The position numbers and the translations under genes were made by a program. Below are positions 25,979-34,898 of a stretch of 64,000 nt of DNA, piece by piece (within the stretch, counting starts at the first letter, position 1; each line of letters starts with the position of its first letter). Source of the stretch: M3007 sp040397785 (lineage in GTDB: Bacteria; Bacteroidota; Bacteroidia; Chitinophagales; Saprospiraceae); assembly GCA_040397785.1 (NCBI GenBank), contig JBBAVI010000003.1, forward strand, positions 1-64,000, read 5' to 3'. Under the pieces are notes generated by a model, which saw only the letters and a list, made by a program, of their open reading frames with translations, was not told the origin of the DNA and ran no database searches.

Positions 25979-26019
25979 CAAAAATAGGGCGCTATAAATG
26001 TACAGAGCGTGTATCTTTG
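25979..26019. promoter_or_regulatory. Divergent -7 promoter elements
   Basis: On the minus strand TATTTTTG (25979-25986) lies 50 bases upstream of the thioredoxin-fold gene. On the plus strand TATCTTTG (26012-26019) lies 42 bases upstream of the small T9SS gene. Both match TAnnTTTG. No -33 TTTG is evident for either. Confidence 0.55.
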
Positions 26020-26060
26020 TTAATTATTCATTCAACCTGCTAATTCAAGACAAATCTCGC

Positions 26061-26741
26061 ATGAAAAATTTCATTTACACCCTGTTTATTGCTGTTTTGG
26101 GATTGAACACTTGCTTCGCGCAAGCAACATTCTCCATTACCCCCAACCCGGTTTCTGTCTCCTCGCCTTCTTCGCAGTACGACACACCCGCCTATGGAAT
26201 CGTTACGAACCTTACCAACCAACCCAAAAACTTGAAGTGGGAGCGCATTTTGATTGCGGTTCCAGCTGGATTAACCACTCAAGTGTGCGATCCCAACCTT
26301 TGCTGGTTTCCCACTGTGAGTTCTAAAACATTCACTTTGGCAGGCAATGCAACCGGTGATATGATTGTACATTTCCTGAATGCCAATGCGCAACCACTGG
26401 AAGGTATCGTACACCTGAAAGTAACCAATGTGGATAACCCAAGTGAATTAGTAACAGCCGTTTACAACTACAGCTCAGTATTGAGCGATCTTTCCGATTT
26501 GAATGATGCGCCAGCCATGCGTGTTTATCCAAATCCTACGCAACAAAATTTTGTACTGGAAAATGCAGAAGCCGTACAAGCAGTACGCATTTTTTCTTTG
26601 GATGGCCGTGAGGTTGCCTATTTGAATGCTACTTCTAACCAGACGTACGATATCGCTGCTTACCCTGCAGGCACCTATGTTTTGGCACTACTCAATGACG
26701 CAGGTAATATCCTGAAAGCATTGGAGTTGGTTAAAAACTAG
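26061..26741 (+). CDS. Small T9SS-secreted protein
   Basis: A 226-residue exported protein. The signal peptide is MKNFIYTLFIAVLGLNTCFA. A single Ig-like beta-sandwich of ~120 residues follows (FSITPNPVSVSSPSSQYDTP to LVTAVYNYSSV), with one Cys pair in VCDPNLCWFP. The sorting domain is MRVYPNPTQQNFVLEN to NILKALELVKN. The Ig-like part is like the small 'peptidase inhibitor or carrier'-type modules seen alone in many T9SS cargo, but I cannot assign an activity. The ATG at 26061 was chosen because it directly precedes the signal peptide and follows a -7 element. It converges on gltA. Confidence 0.85.
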   Translation: MKNFIYTLFIAVLGLNTCFAQATFSITPNPVSVSSPSSQYDTPAYGIVTNLTNQPKNLKWERILIAVPAGLTTQVCDPNLCWFPTVSSKTFTLAGNATGDMIVHFLNANAQPLEGIVHLKVTNVDNPSELVTAVYNYSSVLSDLSDLNDAPAMRVYPNPTQQNFVLENAEAVQAVRIFSLDGREVAYLNATSNQTYDIAAYPAGTYVLALLNDAGNILKALELVKN

Positions 26742-26748
26742 TCTATTA

Positions 26749-26813
26749 AAACTTGCCAAGTTTACTTTTTTCGCGCGTAACATCGCTGCGATAAAGGCAA
26801 ACTTGGCAAGTTT
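26749..26813. terminator. Paired palindromes between convergent genes
   Basis: aaacttgccaagttt (26749-26763) and aaacttggcaagttt (26799-26813) are perfect inverted copies, and each is itself a 15-base palindrome. They can form one long hairpin or two short ones. T-rich sequence (acttttttc) follows the first copy on the plus strand. Position between two stop codons suggests a two-way terminator. Confidence 0.55.
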
Positions 26814-26817
26814 AAGT

Positions 26818-28152
26818 TTAAGCGTTTTCAGCAGACGTAACATTGTACTCCTTCGCCAAAAACTCCTTCACCCATTCGGTGGTCACCGATTTCGGACGCT
26901 CAAGTGGTAAACCCAATGCGCGCGACCAGCATTGTGCCGCCAACACACCCAAAGCGCGGCTTACCCCAAATATTACGGTATAGTAATTGTATTCTTTCAT
27001 ACCGAAGTGGATCAACAGGGCACCAGAATGTGCATCCACATTGGGCCAAGGATTCTTTACCTTACCAAGGCTCGAAAGGATGGGTGGCACCACATCAAAC
27101 ATTTTCCACACAATTTTTACCAAATCGCTGTCTTGTACATTGTCCTCCGCAAACTGGCGCTGTGCCATAAAGCGCGGATCAGGCTTGCGCAATACTGCAT
27201 GACCGTAACCCGGAATTACCCGGCCGCTGGCTAAGGTACTTTTTACATATTCGCTGATTTGTTCGCGGCTGGGGTTTGTCGTACCCAAGGTTTCTACCAT
27301 TTTCTGGATCCAGCGGATAACTTCCTGGTTGGCTAAGCCGTGGAGCGGACCAGCCAGGGCATTCAATGCGGCACTAAACGACAAATATGGATCGCTCAAG
27401 GTAGAACCTACCAGGTGTGTGGTGTGTGCAGAAGCATTTCCGCCTTCATGGTCGGCATGAATGGTCAGGAACAAACGCATGTATTCTTTAAATCCTTCGT
27501 CGGGAAAACCCAGCATGTGGGCAAAGTTGGCACCCCAGTCGAGCGAAAGATCCGGCAATACTTGTTCGCCATTGTGATATACCCGGCGGTAAATGTAAGC
27601 AGCAATCCGTGGCAGACGCGCAATCAGGTTCATCGCATCTTCATAAGTTGCATCCCAGTATTCGCCTTTGTTCATGCCGGTATTGTAGCGCTGCGCAAAT
27701 ACACTGGTGTTTTGCATCGCCATTACACCCACCGACAATTGGGTCATTGGGTGGGTATCCACAGGAAGCGCATCAATGGTGCGGAAAACATATTCCGGCA
27801 CATTGGCGCGGCGCATCCAGTTTTCCGTTAGCCATTTTACTTGTTCTTTGGTCGGGATTTCTCCAACCAACATCAGCCAAAACAGGCCTTCTGGTAGGGG
27901 TTCGGTACCATTTGGGTAACGTGGGAGTTTTTCCCGCAATTCAGGAATCGAGTAGCCACGAAAGCGAATACCTTCTTCCGCATCCAGCAAAGAGGGTTCC
28001 CAAATCATGCTGGTAATGTCGCGCATACCGCCATACACCTGATCAAGCAGCACGTCGTCCACTTTCTTATTGCCGTGTTCTTTGAGCAGTTCCTTCACCT
28101 CTTTCCCGAGGATTTGCGACTTTTCGTAAAAATGTTGTTTTAGCGGATCCAT
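26818..28152 (-). CDS. gltA: Citrate synthase
   Basis: A 444-residue citrate synthase, which condenses acetyl-CoA and oxaloacetate to start the TCA cycle. The sequence is of the mitochondrial-like (Si) type rather than the E. coli hexameric type, shown by IRFRGYSIPELREKLP, the catalytic His regions LTIHADHEGGNASAHTTHL and ALAGPLHGLANQEV, GRVIPGYGHAVLRKPDPR and the catalytic Asp in NVDAHSGALL. The ATG at 28152 (MDPLKQHFYEKSQ) is preferred over a TTG two codons upstream. It is a single gene, convergent with the small T9SS gene and with no partner TCA genes nearby. Confidence 0.96.
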   Translation of the reverse strand: MDPLKQHFYEKSQILGKEVKELLKEHGNKKVDDVLLDQVYGGMRDITSMIWEPSLLDAEEGIRFRGYSIPELREKLPRYPNGTEPLPEGLFWLMLVGEIPTKEQVKWLTENWMRRANVPEYVFRTIDALPVDTHPMTQLSVGVMAMQNTSVFAQRYNTGMNKGEYWDATYEDAMNLIARLPRIAAYIYRRVYHNGEQVLPDLSLDWGANFAHMLGFPDEGFKEYMRLFLTIHADHEGGNASAHTTHLVGSTLSDPYLSFSAALNALAGPLHGLANQEVIRWIQKMVETLGTTNPSREQISEYVKSTLASGRVIPGYGHAVLRKPDPRFMAQRQFAEDNVQDSDLVKIVWKMFDVVPPILSSLGKVKNPWPNVDAHSGALLIHFGMKEYNYYTVIFGVSRALGVLAAQCWSRALGLPLERPKSVTTEWVKEFLAKEYNVTSAENA

Positions 28153-28292
28153 ATTCAATTGATCGGTAAAAATTAGGTTAGGTTAAAGGTTGAAAATTGG
28201 CGGCAAGTCTATTTTGTCGCCCCTATGAAATGTTGCAAAACAATAAAAAAAAATTAGAAAAACGATGTGTTTTGCAAAAAGTCTTTATTATT

Positions 28293-28892
28293 TTACACAT
28301 ATCCCATGCGCAACCATACTTCGGCTTTTAAAATGGCGATTGCCGACAACGCATCGGTTATTTCGCCTTCTACCACCATTTGGTAGGCCTCCTGGAAAGG
28401 TAGTCGGCGTACTTGTAAATCTTCGGTTTCTTCAGGGGCTGCAGCGCCCTGGGTCAGTTGCCGGGCAATATAGGCTACTCCGTATTCGTCGGTTACCGAA
28501 TTAGAAGTGTGCATTTCCAACAATGGAATCCATTCTTTAGCGCTCAAACCCGTTTCTTCCTGCAACTCGCGTTTGGCTGAATCCAGGGGATCGGTGCCCA
28601 ACAGACAGCCACCTTCCGGGATTTCCCAACTGTAACGATTGAGGGTATAACGGTACTGCCCAACTAGCCAGGTATAACCCTCGGCATCCAACGGTACAAT
28701 ACCAATGGCGATGTTTTTAAAATGCACCACACCATATATACCATCGCCGCCCGACGGGTTTTTTACGTACCGGTGGGTTACCCGAATCCACGGATTATCG
28801 TACACCACATCTAAGGATAAAGTCGACCACGGATTAGGATATTCGTCAGGACCCTGTGCTTTGAACGCAAACTTTGCCGTATTCGGTTTCAT
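28293..28892 (-). CDS. Nudix hydrolase, ADP-ribose-pyrophosphatase-like
   Basis: A 199-residue Nudix protein. The Nudix box lies in GGCLLGTDPLDSAKRELQEETGL: G-x5-[E]-x7-REL-x-EE-x-G is complete except that the first Glu is Asp here. The REL-x-EETG part, which binds the catalytic Mg, is intact. The fold context (VGQYRYTLNRYSWEIPEGG before it and EMHTSNSVTDE after) fits the ADP-ribose or nucleoside-diphosphate-sugar branch. The substrate cannot be fixed from sequence. It starts 6 bases after the M28 peptidase stop, so the two genes form an operon. Confidence 0.88.
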   Translation of the reverse strand: MKPNTAKFAFKAQGPDEYPNPWSTLSLDVVYDNPWIRVTHRYVKNPSGGDGIYGVVHFKNIAIGIVPLDAEGYTWLVGQYRYTLNRYSWEIPEGGCLLGTDPLDSAKRELQEETGLSAKEWIPLLEMHTSNSVTDEYGVAYIARQLTQGAAAPEETEDLQVRRLPFQEAYQMVVEGEITDALSAIAILKAEVWLRMGYV

Positions 28893-28898
28893 GTAAGT

Positions 28899-30131
28899 TT
28901 ATTGAAACGTAACATTGAGTTTTTTCTCTTCTGTGCCGCGCTTTACCATAATTACGGTACTGTCACCTTTTTTAAACATAGCCAGCCCTTTCATGTAATC
29001 CTGGATGGTTTTTACTTCCAAATCGCCCATTTTTACAATGGTATCGCCTTTTTGAAGGCCCGCAACAAAGCCGGTTTTGCCATTGGTTACGCCATCTACA
29101 TGCAAACCGACGCCATCGTATGTATAGTCGGGCATGATGCCGAGGGTCACCGAAAAACTTGGGTTTTTCTCCTGTTTGCTCGTGGTTTCCTGAAAATTCA
29201 GTTTTTCAGTTTTGTCCAATTGATTTACCACGTTGGCTGCAAGTTGAAGCAATGCCTTCTCACCAACAAAATTGATTTTATCAGTATCGTCGGTGGGTTT
29301 GTGGTAATCTGAATGCTGACCGGTGAAGAAAAACAACACGGGGATATTTTTCAGGTAAAAAGAAGTATGGTCGCTCGGACCAATACCCGCACTATCGTAT
29401 TTAATGGTAAAATCACCTTTGATCTGGTTGAGTACCGGCACAAATTCGGGCGCCGTGCCCACACCACCGACCATAATGCGCTTTTCTGCATTGAGTCGAC
29501 CAATCATGTCCATATTCAACATAAATGACACTTTATTTAGGTCGATGCTCGGGTACTCCGTGTAGCGCTTGGAACCATACAAGCCTAATTCTTCGCCCGA
29601 AAAGGCCAAAAACAGGAAGTTATGTTGTTCTTTTACGCCATTTGTCACAAAATAACGCGCCAATTCGATTACACCCGCCGTGCCAGAAGCATTGTCGTCG
29701 GCACCATTATGAATTTTTCCCTCCGGATTGGCTTCCAAGGAGTTGTGATCCAGGCCCATGCCCAAATGGTCGTAATGGCCGCCAATTACAATGGTATGCG
29801 CCGCACCATTGTCTAAATAACCCACTACATTTTGTGCGTATAATTGGGGCCCTGCTTCAGACATGCCATGCGGATCGGTCGATTTTTTGAAACCGTACTG
29901 ATGAAAATAAGTGTCATTGTCGCCTTTTGGCGTCAGACCAATTTTTTTAAACTGTTTGGCAATGTAGGCTGCCGCAATACGGCCTTCTTTGGTACCCGTG
30001 CCACGTCCTTTTAGTTTGTCGGAAGCCAGGTAACTTATATGCTTGCGCAAGTTTTTTTCAGAAATATCCTGCGAAAAAAGCGGAGACGCAATCATGAGCG
30101 TCAGGAATAAAACAGCAACGATGCCCTTCAT
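28899..30131 (-). CDS. Secreted M28 zinc peptidase with C-terminal PDZ domain
   Basis: A 410-residue protein with signal peptide (MKGIVAVLFLTLMIASPLFS). It has an M28 aminopeptidase domain with the di-zinc ligands in VIGGHYDHLG, GADDNASGTAG (bridging Asp), SGEELGLYGS (general base Glu and ligand Glu), LNMDMIGR and DYHKPTDDTD (last His). The C-terminal ~90 residues form a PDZ domain (GLQKGDTIVKMGDLEV). Similar Bacteroidota enzymes cleave N-terminal residues from peptides in the periplasm or outside the cell. No T9SS domain is present. It is first in an operon with the Nudix gene; TATCTTTG on the minus strand at 30148-30155 lies just upstream, though very close to the start. Confidence 0.93.
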   Translation of the reverse strand: MKGIVAVLFLTLMIASPLFSQDISEKNLRKHISYLASDKLKGRGTGTKEGRIAAAYIAKQFKKIGLTPKGDNDTYFHQYGFKKSTDPHGMSEAGPQLYAQNVVGYLDNGAAHTIVIGGHYDHLGMGLDHNSLEANPEGKIHNGADDNASGTAGVIELARYFVTNGVKEQHNFLFLAFSGEELGLYGSKRYTEYPSIDLNKVSFMLNMDMIGRLNAEKRIMVGGVGTAPEFVPVLNQIKGDFTIKYDSAGIGPSDHTSFYLKNIPVLFFFTGQHSDYHKPTDDTDKINFVGEKALLQLAANVVNQLDKTEKLNFQETTSKQEKNPSFSVTLGIMPDYTYDGVGLHVDGVTNGKTGFVAGLQKGDTIVKMGDLEVKTIQDYMKGLAMFKKGDSTVIMVKRGTEEKKLNVTFQ

Positions 30132-30249
30132 GGTGGTAAATTTTCAGCAAAGATAGTTTGTGTATGGCAGGAAAAGCTGCGCATTTTCATTCCATATTTG
30201 ACATAAAAGCGCAATAAATTACTTTAGTTGGGTTTTATTTTCAGTAGCG

Positions 30250-30282
30250 TTTGGAAACGATCGAGAAAGGTGTGTATCTTTG
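30250..30282 (+). promoter_or_regulatory. Promoter of the trpB-trpA operon
   Basis: TTTG (30250-30253), a 21-base spacer and TATCTTTG (30275-30282) fit the Bacteroidota consensus well. The trpB ATG is ~30 bases further on. I see no leader peptide rich in Trp codons and no T-box or attenuator hairpin in the short leader. Confidence 0.65.
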
Positions 30283-30312
30283 CATCACTGTACTAATACA
30301 TTGATACAAAAT

Positions 30313-31563
30313 ATGCAAGCGATTTCACTTTCTTTTCAGGATACAATTTTACAAAGCAAGGGCTATTTTGGGCCGTATGGGGGCTGTTTTGTGCCCGAAG
30401 TGCTGCTGCCCAACTTAGAGGCCATTGCTGCCGCATTTGAAGCCATCAAAACAGATGCAGATTTTTTGGCTGAACTGCATCAGATCTTGCATGATTTCTC
30501 TGGCAGGCCCACGGCGTTTACCCCACTTCCAACTTTAAGTGCACAAATTGGTGGGGCACAATTGTTTTTAAAAAATGAGGGCCTCAACCACACAGGCGCC
30601 CATAAAATTAACCACTGTATCGGGCAGGCCTTATTGGCAAAACGCTTGGGAAAAAAGCGCATCATTGCCGAAACCGGTGCGGGTCAGCACGGATACGCCA
30701 CGGCCGCCGTTTGCGCCCGGCTTGGATTGGACTGCACCGTTTACATGGGGCGAATCGATTACGAACGCCAACGTCCGAATGTGTACTGGATGGAACTGCT
30801 GGGCGCGAAAGTAGTACCCGTGGAAGATGGCAGCCAAACCCTCAATGATGCGGTCATTGCCGCCTTTAAAGATTGGGTTGCGCATCCGGAAGAGACCTAT
30901 TATTTGCTCGGATCGGCGGTGGGGCCGCACCCTTATCCTGCGATGAATACCTATTTTCAAAAAATTGTCGGTGAAGAAATCCGGGAGCAGTGCATCGCAA
31001 CAACTGGCCGACTGCCCGATGCCTGTATTGCCTGTGTGGGCGGTGGCTCGAATGCAATGGGGATGTTTTTCGATTTTTTAGATGAAACCGATGTGCAACT
31101 TATTGGCGTAGAAGCGGGTGGGCGCGGCGAAAAACCCGGTGAGCATGCTGCCAAATTGCGCCAGGGCAAAGTGGGTGTTTTTGAAGGTTACCATTCCTAT
31201 TTTTTACAGGATCAGGTGGGCAATATCGCCAGCACCCACTCGGTTTCGGCCGGACTGGATTATTGCGGGGTGAGTCCGATCCTGGCTTTTTTAGGCGATG
31301 AAGGACGGGTACAGTTTGAAGTAGCCAGCGATGAAGCAGCCCTTGAGGCCGTGCAAACGCTCGCGCGTGCAGAAGGCATTATCACCGCCCTGGAATCGGC
31401 GCACGCATTTTCCTATGCTTTTAAAATGGCTGCTCAAATGCCCAAGGATGCCATTATTGTGATAAATTCCTCGGGGCGGGGCGAAAAAGACCTGTTTATT
31501 ACGATGCGGCATTTTCAGGAAGAAAGTTTGAAAACGTATGCGCGCAAATTGTTGAACGATTAA
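30313..31563 (+). CDS. trpB: Tryptophan synthase beta chain, divergent
   Basis: A 416-residue PLP enzyme of the TrpB1 type, which joins indole and serine to make tryptophan. Kept are the PLP Lys98 in HTGAHKIN, the catalytic Glu in AETGAGQHG, the phosphate-binding GGGSNAMG, the Arg in ERQRPNV and the Asp in SAGLDY. Several normally constant sites differ: KNEGL instead of KREDL, LDYCGVSPIL instead of LDYPGVGPxH, and Asn178 in QTLNDA where Salmonella has Lys167, the residue that bridges to the alpha subunit. The gene heads trpB-trpA, followed by a DAHP synthase/chorismate mutase gene. trpE, G, D, C and F are not in the window. Active as TrpB is likely; altered coupling is inferred. Confidence 0.93.
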   Translation: MQAISLSFQDTILQSKGYFGPYGGCFVPEVLLPNLEAIAAAFEAIKTDADFLAELHQILHDFSGRPTAFTPLPTLSAQIGGAQLFLKNEGLNHTGAHKINHCIGQALLAKRLGKKRIIAETGAGQHGYATAAVCARLGLDCTVYMGRIDYERQRPNVYWMELLGAKVVPVEDGSQTLNDAVIAAFKDWVAHPEETYYLLGSAVGPHPYPAMNTYFQKIVGEEIREQCIATTGRLPDACIACVGGGSNAMGMFFDFLDETDVQLIGVEAGGRGEKPGEHAAKLRQGKVGVFEGYHSYFLQDQVGNIASTHSVSAGLDYCGVSPILAFLGDEGRVQFEVASDEAALEAVQTLARAEGIITALESAHAFSYAFKMAAQMPKDAIIVINSSGRGEKDLFITMRHFQEESLKTYARKLLND

Positions 31564-31576
31564 AAAACAGCATGTT

Positions 31577-32329
31577 ATGAAACCAACCATGCCCATCATG
31601 GCCCATTTGGTGCTTGGGTACCCCACTTTAACCGAAAGCATTCGGACTGCTACGCAATATATAGCGGCTGGCGTGCAAATTTTGGAATTGCAAATTCCGT
31701 TTTCGCACCCTACCGCCGATGGGCCTGTAATCACCGCCGCTTGCCGGGAAGCCATTGAAGGTCAGCACGTTACGGTAGAGGATAGCTTGCGTGCCATCGA
31801 AACCATTCGGCAGCGTTTTCCGGACCAGGAAATCATCGTGATGTCGTACCTTAACCGTATTTTTACCTACGGGGCTGCTCGGTTTACGGCCGATTTGGAG
31901 GCTTTGCACATTCGGCATTTAATTGTGCCTGATTTGCCCGTGGATAGTCCGATGGCTGCCTCATTTTGCACCGAATCGTTGCAATTGGTGCCGGTATTGG
32001 CGGCCAATGTGGATGCGGAAAGGCTGGAAAAATTGCTCCAAATGCCCTTTTCCTTTTATTACCTCATGTCGGATTTTAAAATTACCGGGGCTGGATTCAG
32101 TTTACACCCGCGTTTGAAAACAATCATTGAGCGGATTCGGGCGCAGCAAGCAGATACCCGGATCGGGATTGGTTTTGGTATTTCGACGCCGGAACAGGCT
32201 TTGTTGGCGGCTAAAGAGGCGGATATTGCGATTGTAGGTTCGGCGCTCATTCAGGCCCAACACCGGGGTGAACTGGACGAAATGTTGACCAAAATCGCTG
32301 CGGCTCTTGAACCTGAGGAGGTGGTATAA
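31577..32329 (+). CDS. trpA: Tryptophan synthase alpha chain, divergent
   Basis: A 250-residue TIM barrel, slightly short for the family (~265). TrpA cleaves indole-3-glycerol phosphate and passes indole to TrpB. The two catalytic acids are present: Glu37 in ILELQIPFS and Asp48 in TADGP. His44 replaces the conserved Asp of FSDP (Asp56 in Salmonella), which normally salt-bridges to beta Lys167, also changed in this TrpB. Loop 6 keeps the Thr-Gly (FKITGAG) but lacks the usual Arg-Ser-Gly before it. It starts 13 bases after trpB. Annotation as TrpA is sound; catalytic efficiency cannot be judged. Confidence 0.9.
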   Translation: MKPTMPIMAHLVLGYPTLTESIRTATQYIAAGVQILELQIPFSHPTADGPVITAACREAIEGQHVTVEDSLRAIETIRQRFPDQEIIVMSYLNRIFTYGAARFTADLEALHIRHLIVPDLPVDSPMAASFCTESLQLVPVLAANVDAERLEKLLQMPFSFYYLMSDFKITGAGFSLHPRLKTIIERIRAQQADTRIGIGFGISTPEQALLAAKEADIAIVGSALIQAQHRGELDEMLTKIAAALEPEEVV

Positions 32330-32447
32330 AAATCATTTTCCCATAAATAAAAGGAACGCAGGAGATCCACCTCAACCTTTGTTTGTTTATTTTGTTTTTT
32401 CAAAAAGAATTGAAAACTGCTGGATAACCGGCGCTAGCTTTTTAAAC

Positions 32448-33548
32448 ATGGAATTTCAACCAATTTTTCCGCGCACGCAACAACCAATTTTGATCGCAGG
32501 CCCTTGTTCGGCCGAAACAGAGGAACAAGTACTGGCCACAGCGCATGGTTTGCAGCAATTAGGCAAGGTACAATTGTTTCGGGCGGGTATTTGGAAGCCA
32601 CGTACGCGTCCGGGCGCCTTCGAAGGCGTAGGCACGCAAGGCTTGCAATGGCTGCGCCGGGTGAAGGAAGAAACCGGCTTGAAAGTAACCACCGAAGTGG
32701 CCAATGCGCAACATGTGTACGATTGCATGAAATACGGGGTGGATGTGTTGTGGATCGGCGCCCGCACCACCGTGAATCCGTTTTCCGTGCAGGATATTGC
32801 CGATGCTTTGGAAGGGACTGATATCCCGGTGATTGTTAAAAATCCGGTCAATCCCGATTATAAATTGTGGGTGGGTGGTATAGAGCGTTTGTACAAGGCG
32901 GGCTTGCGGCGTATTGCGGCAGTGCATCGGGGATTTTCGAGTTACGGTGATTCCAAGTACCGCAATGTACCGCGCTGGCAAATGGCGATTGATTTGAAAC
33001 AGGAGTTTCCGGATCTGGAACTGATTTGTGACATCAGTCATATTTGCGGCCGCCGCGATATATTGGCAGAAACTGCCCAAAAGGCCTTCGATTTGAACTT
33101 TGACGGCTTGATGGTGGAAGTACATCCTAACCCTGATAAGGCCTGGAGCGATGCCGCGCAACAAATTACCCCGGCACAATTTGGCGCGATGATCAACGAT
33201 TTGGTAATTCGGCCCACGACCTCCAGCGACCCGGATTATTTGGCCCAAATAGAAAACTACCGTGGCGAACTCGATGACCTGGATGAAGAAATCATCACCC
33301 TCATAGCCCGTCGGATGCATTTGGTGCGCGAAATTGGGGCAGTAAAAAAGGTGAAAAACGTATCGGTATTACAACCTGAGCGCTTTCGGGCATTGCGGGA
33401 AGCTTTGGAACGCCGGGGCGCTAAAAATGAACTCAGTCCGGAATTTATTGCGCTCTTTTTGGAGGCGATTCACCAGGAAAGCATCAGTCAGCAAGAACAA
33501 GTGATGAATTTACAGGGGAAAAAAGCGGAAGTTCCTTTGGTTAAATAA
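32448..33548 (+). CDS. Bifunctional DAHP synthase / chorismate mutase (type II)
   Basis: A 366-residue fusion. Residues ~10-260 are a DAHP synthase of the AroA-beta/KDO8PS-like class: IAGPCSAETEEQV, FRAGIWKPRTRPGAFEGVG, TEVANAQHV, VLWIGARTTVNPF, VHRGFSSYG and LMVEVHPNPDKAWSDA. Residues ~275-350 are an AroQ-type chorismate mutase (YRGELDDLDEEIITLIARRM, LVREIGAVKK). In such fusions the mutase domain also serves as an allosteric prephenate sensor. It catalyses the first step of aromatic synthesis and the branch to Phe/Tyr. It lies 118 bases after trpA on the same strand, so it may be read from the same transcript. The ATG at 32448 gives the family-like start MEFQPIFP. Confidence 0.93.
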   Translation: MEFQPIFPRTQQPILIAGPCSAETEEQVLATAHGLQQLGKVQLFRAGIWKPRTRPGAFEGVGTQGLQWLRRVKEETGLKVTTEVANAQHVYDCMKYGVDVLWIGARTTVNPFSVQDIADALEGTDIPVIVKNPVNPDYKLWVGGIERLYKAGLRRIAAVHRGFSSYGDSKYRNVPRWQMAIDLKQEFPDLELICDISHICGRRDILAETAQKAFDLNFDGLMVEVHPNPDKAWSDAAQQITPAQFGAMINDLVIRPTTSSDPDYLAQIENYRGELDDLDEEIITLIARRMHLVREIGAVKKVKNVSVLQPERFRALREALERRGAKNELSPEFIALFLEAIHQESISQQEQVMNLQGKKAEVPLVK

Positions 33549-33659
33549 ATTTTACATGATTGCCAAAATAATTCGGTAGGATTATTGTTAGGTAATGTCA
33601 TATTTTACACCTTTGTTGCCCCGTCATCTTCCGCACCGAATTAAAGTACCTATTTTACT

Positions 33660-34739
33660 TTGGATACGCTATCTACTCAACCATTTGCCCAAAATCAGGC
33701 AATTCAACCCCTTCCGCACGAGCCAATCGAAATGGAACAGGGGTTTCTGGATGCCCATTTGTCCAACGAACGCCTCTTGCTCGCGATTCAAGGTTCGGGC
33801 GACGGCGTGTGGGATTGGGATATACAAACCAATGAAGCCTATTTTTCGCCTCGCTTCAGGGAAATGTTAGGAAATTTCCCTGAAGATGCCAAGGGGTTAG
33901 ATGCCCTGGCAAGGAGTATCCATCCGGAAGACATGCCTGCCACAATGGCCGCAATTCAGGCGCATTTTGAAAAAAAAGCACCCTATTTTCATGAATATAG
34001 ATTAAAAACGCCGAGCGGTGAATATCGCTGGTTTCTTGTAAGAGGGCAAGCCGTTTGGGACAATGAAGGAAAGCCTATTCGGATGGCAGGTTTGCTTTCG
34101 GATATTACACCCCGCAAAGAAATGGAGGAGGCGCTGCGGTTAAGTGAACTGAATCTGCGGTACGCACAGGAAATGGCGCAGTTGGGTAGTTGGGTTTTTA
34201 CTCCTGCAACATCGGAATTGATATGGTCGGATGAATTATTCCGCATTTTTGAACTAGAGAAAGTGCCTGCTGACCAATTGTACGCGGTATACCGGGCCGC
34301 TTTTCATCCGGAAGATGGTTACTTATTGGATGAAGCCATTCAATCTGGCAAGACCTATTCCATTGAACATCGCATTATTTGCAAAGCAGGAAAAATAAAA
34401 TATATCCTGAGTACCGGTGATTTTGTGCAAAACGCAGAGGGGCAGATAGTTCAAATAAAGGGTACGGCTCAGGATATCACGCTGCGCAAAATGGCCGAAA
34501 ACAACCGCATTGAATACCTGCAAATGCTCGAAGAGTTGTTGTTTTCACTTTCCCATAAAATTCGTAAACCCGTAGCCAACATTCAGGCAATCGTTCAAAT
34601 CTTGGATGGGGATGATGAAATTTCGGAAGCTGACCTGAAAGAATGTTTGAGTTATCTGAATCATTCTAACCAGGAATTAGATGCCTATATCCATGAAATG
34701 AACAACTTGCTTGCGGATAAAAAACGGAAGTTGAGGTAA
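33660..34739 (+). CDS. PAS-PAS-DHp protein lacking an ATPase domain, copy 1
   Basis: A protein of 359 residues if the TTG at 33660 is used, or 335 from the ATG at 33732; the start is uncertain. It has two PAS domains with PAC ends: RLLLAIQGSGDGVWDWDIQT to MAGLLSDITPRKE, and LGSWVFTPATSELIWSDELF to IKGTAQDITLRKM. A HisKA-like dimerisation helix pair follows, with the phospho-acceptor-type His in LSHKIRKPVANI. The protein ends right after this (NNLLADKKRKLR), so there is no HATPase domain and no receiver. It is soluble. It is strongly similar to the next gene, a tandem duplicate. It may act as a phosphotransfer or dimerising sensor subunit; this is inference. Confidence 0.85.
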   Translation: MDTLSTQPFAQNQAIQPLPHEPIEMEQGFLDAHLSNERLLLAIQGSGDGVWDWDIQTNEAYFSPRFREMLGNFPEDAKGLDALARSIHPEDMPATMAAIQAHFEKKAPYFHEYRLKTPSGEYRWFLVRGQAVWDNEGKPIRMAGLLSDITPRKEMEEALRLSELNLRYAQEMAQLGSWVFTPATSELIWSDELFRIFELEKVPADQLYAVYRAAFHPEDGYLLDEAIQSGKTYSIEHRIICKAGKIKYILSTGDFVQNAEGQIVQIKGTAQDITLRKMAENNRIEYLQMLEELLFSLSHKIRKPVANIQAIVQILDGDDEISEADLKECLSYLNHSNQELDAYIHEMNNLLADKKRKLR

Positions 34740-34898
34740 GTGGGTAGTTACAACACACATATTGTAGTTTCATGACAAGAAAAAAGGAGATTTCAAGAAG
34801 CGCCTCTGAAAATATACAACGGGATCAGGATTAAAAGGCTTAGATTGTGGCTTCCAAGAGACCTAATCATGCTTTAGTTGCTTAATCCTCTCCATTTT

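Noticed and set aside
34740..34898. Short frame of 19 codons at 34772 between the two PAS genes
   Set aside because: Too short, no conserved features, and it ends well before the next gene.
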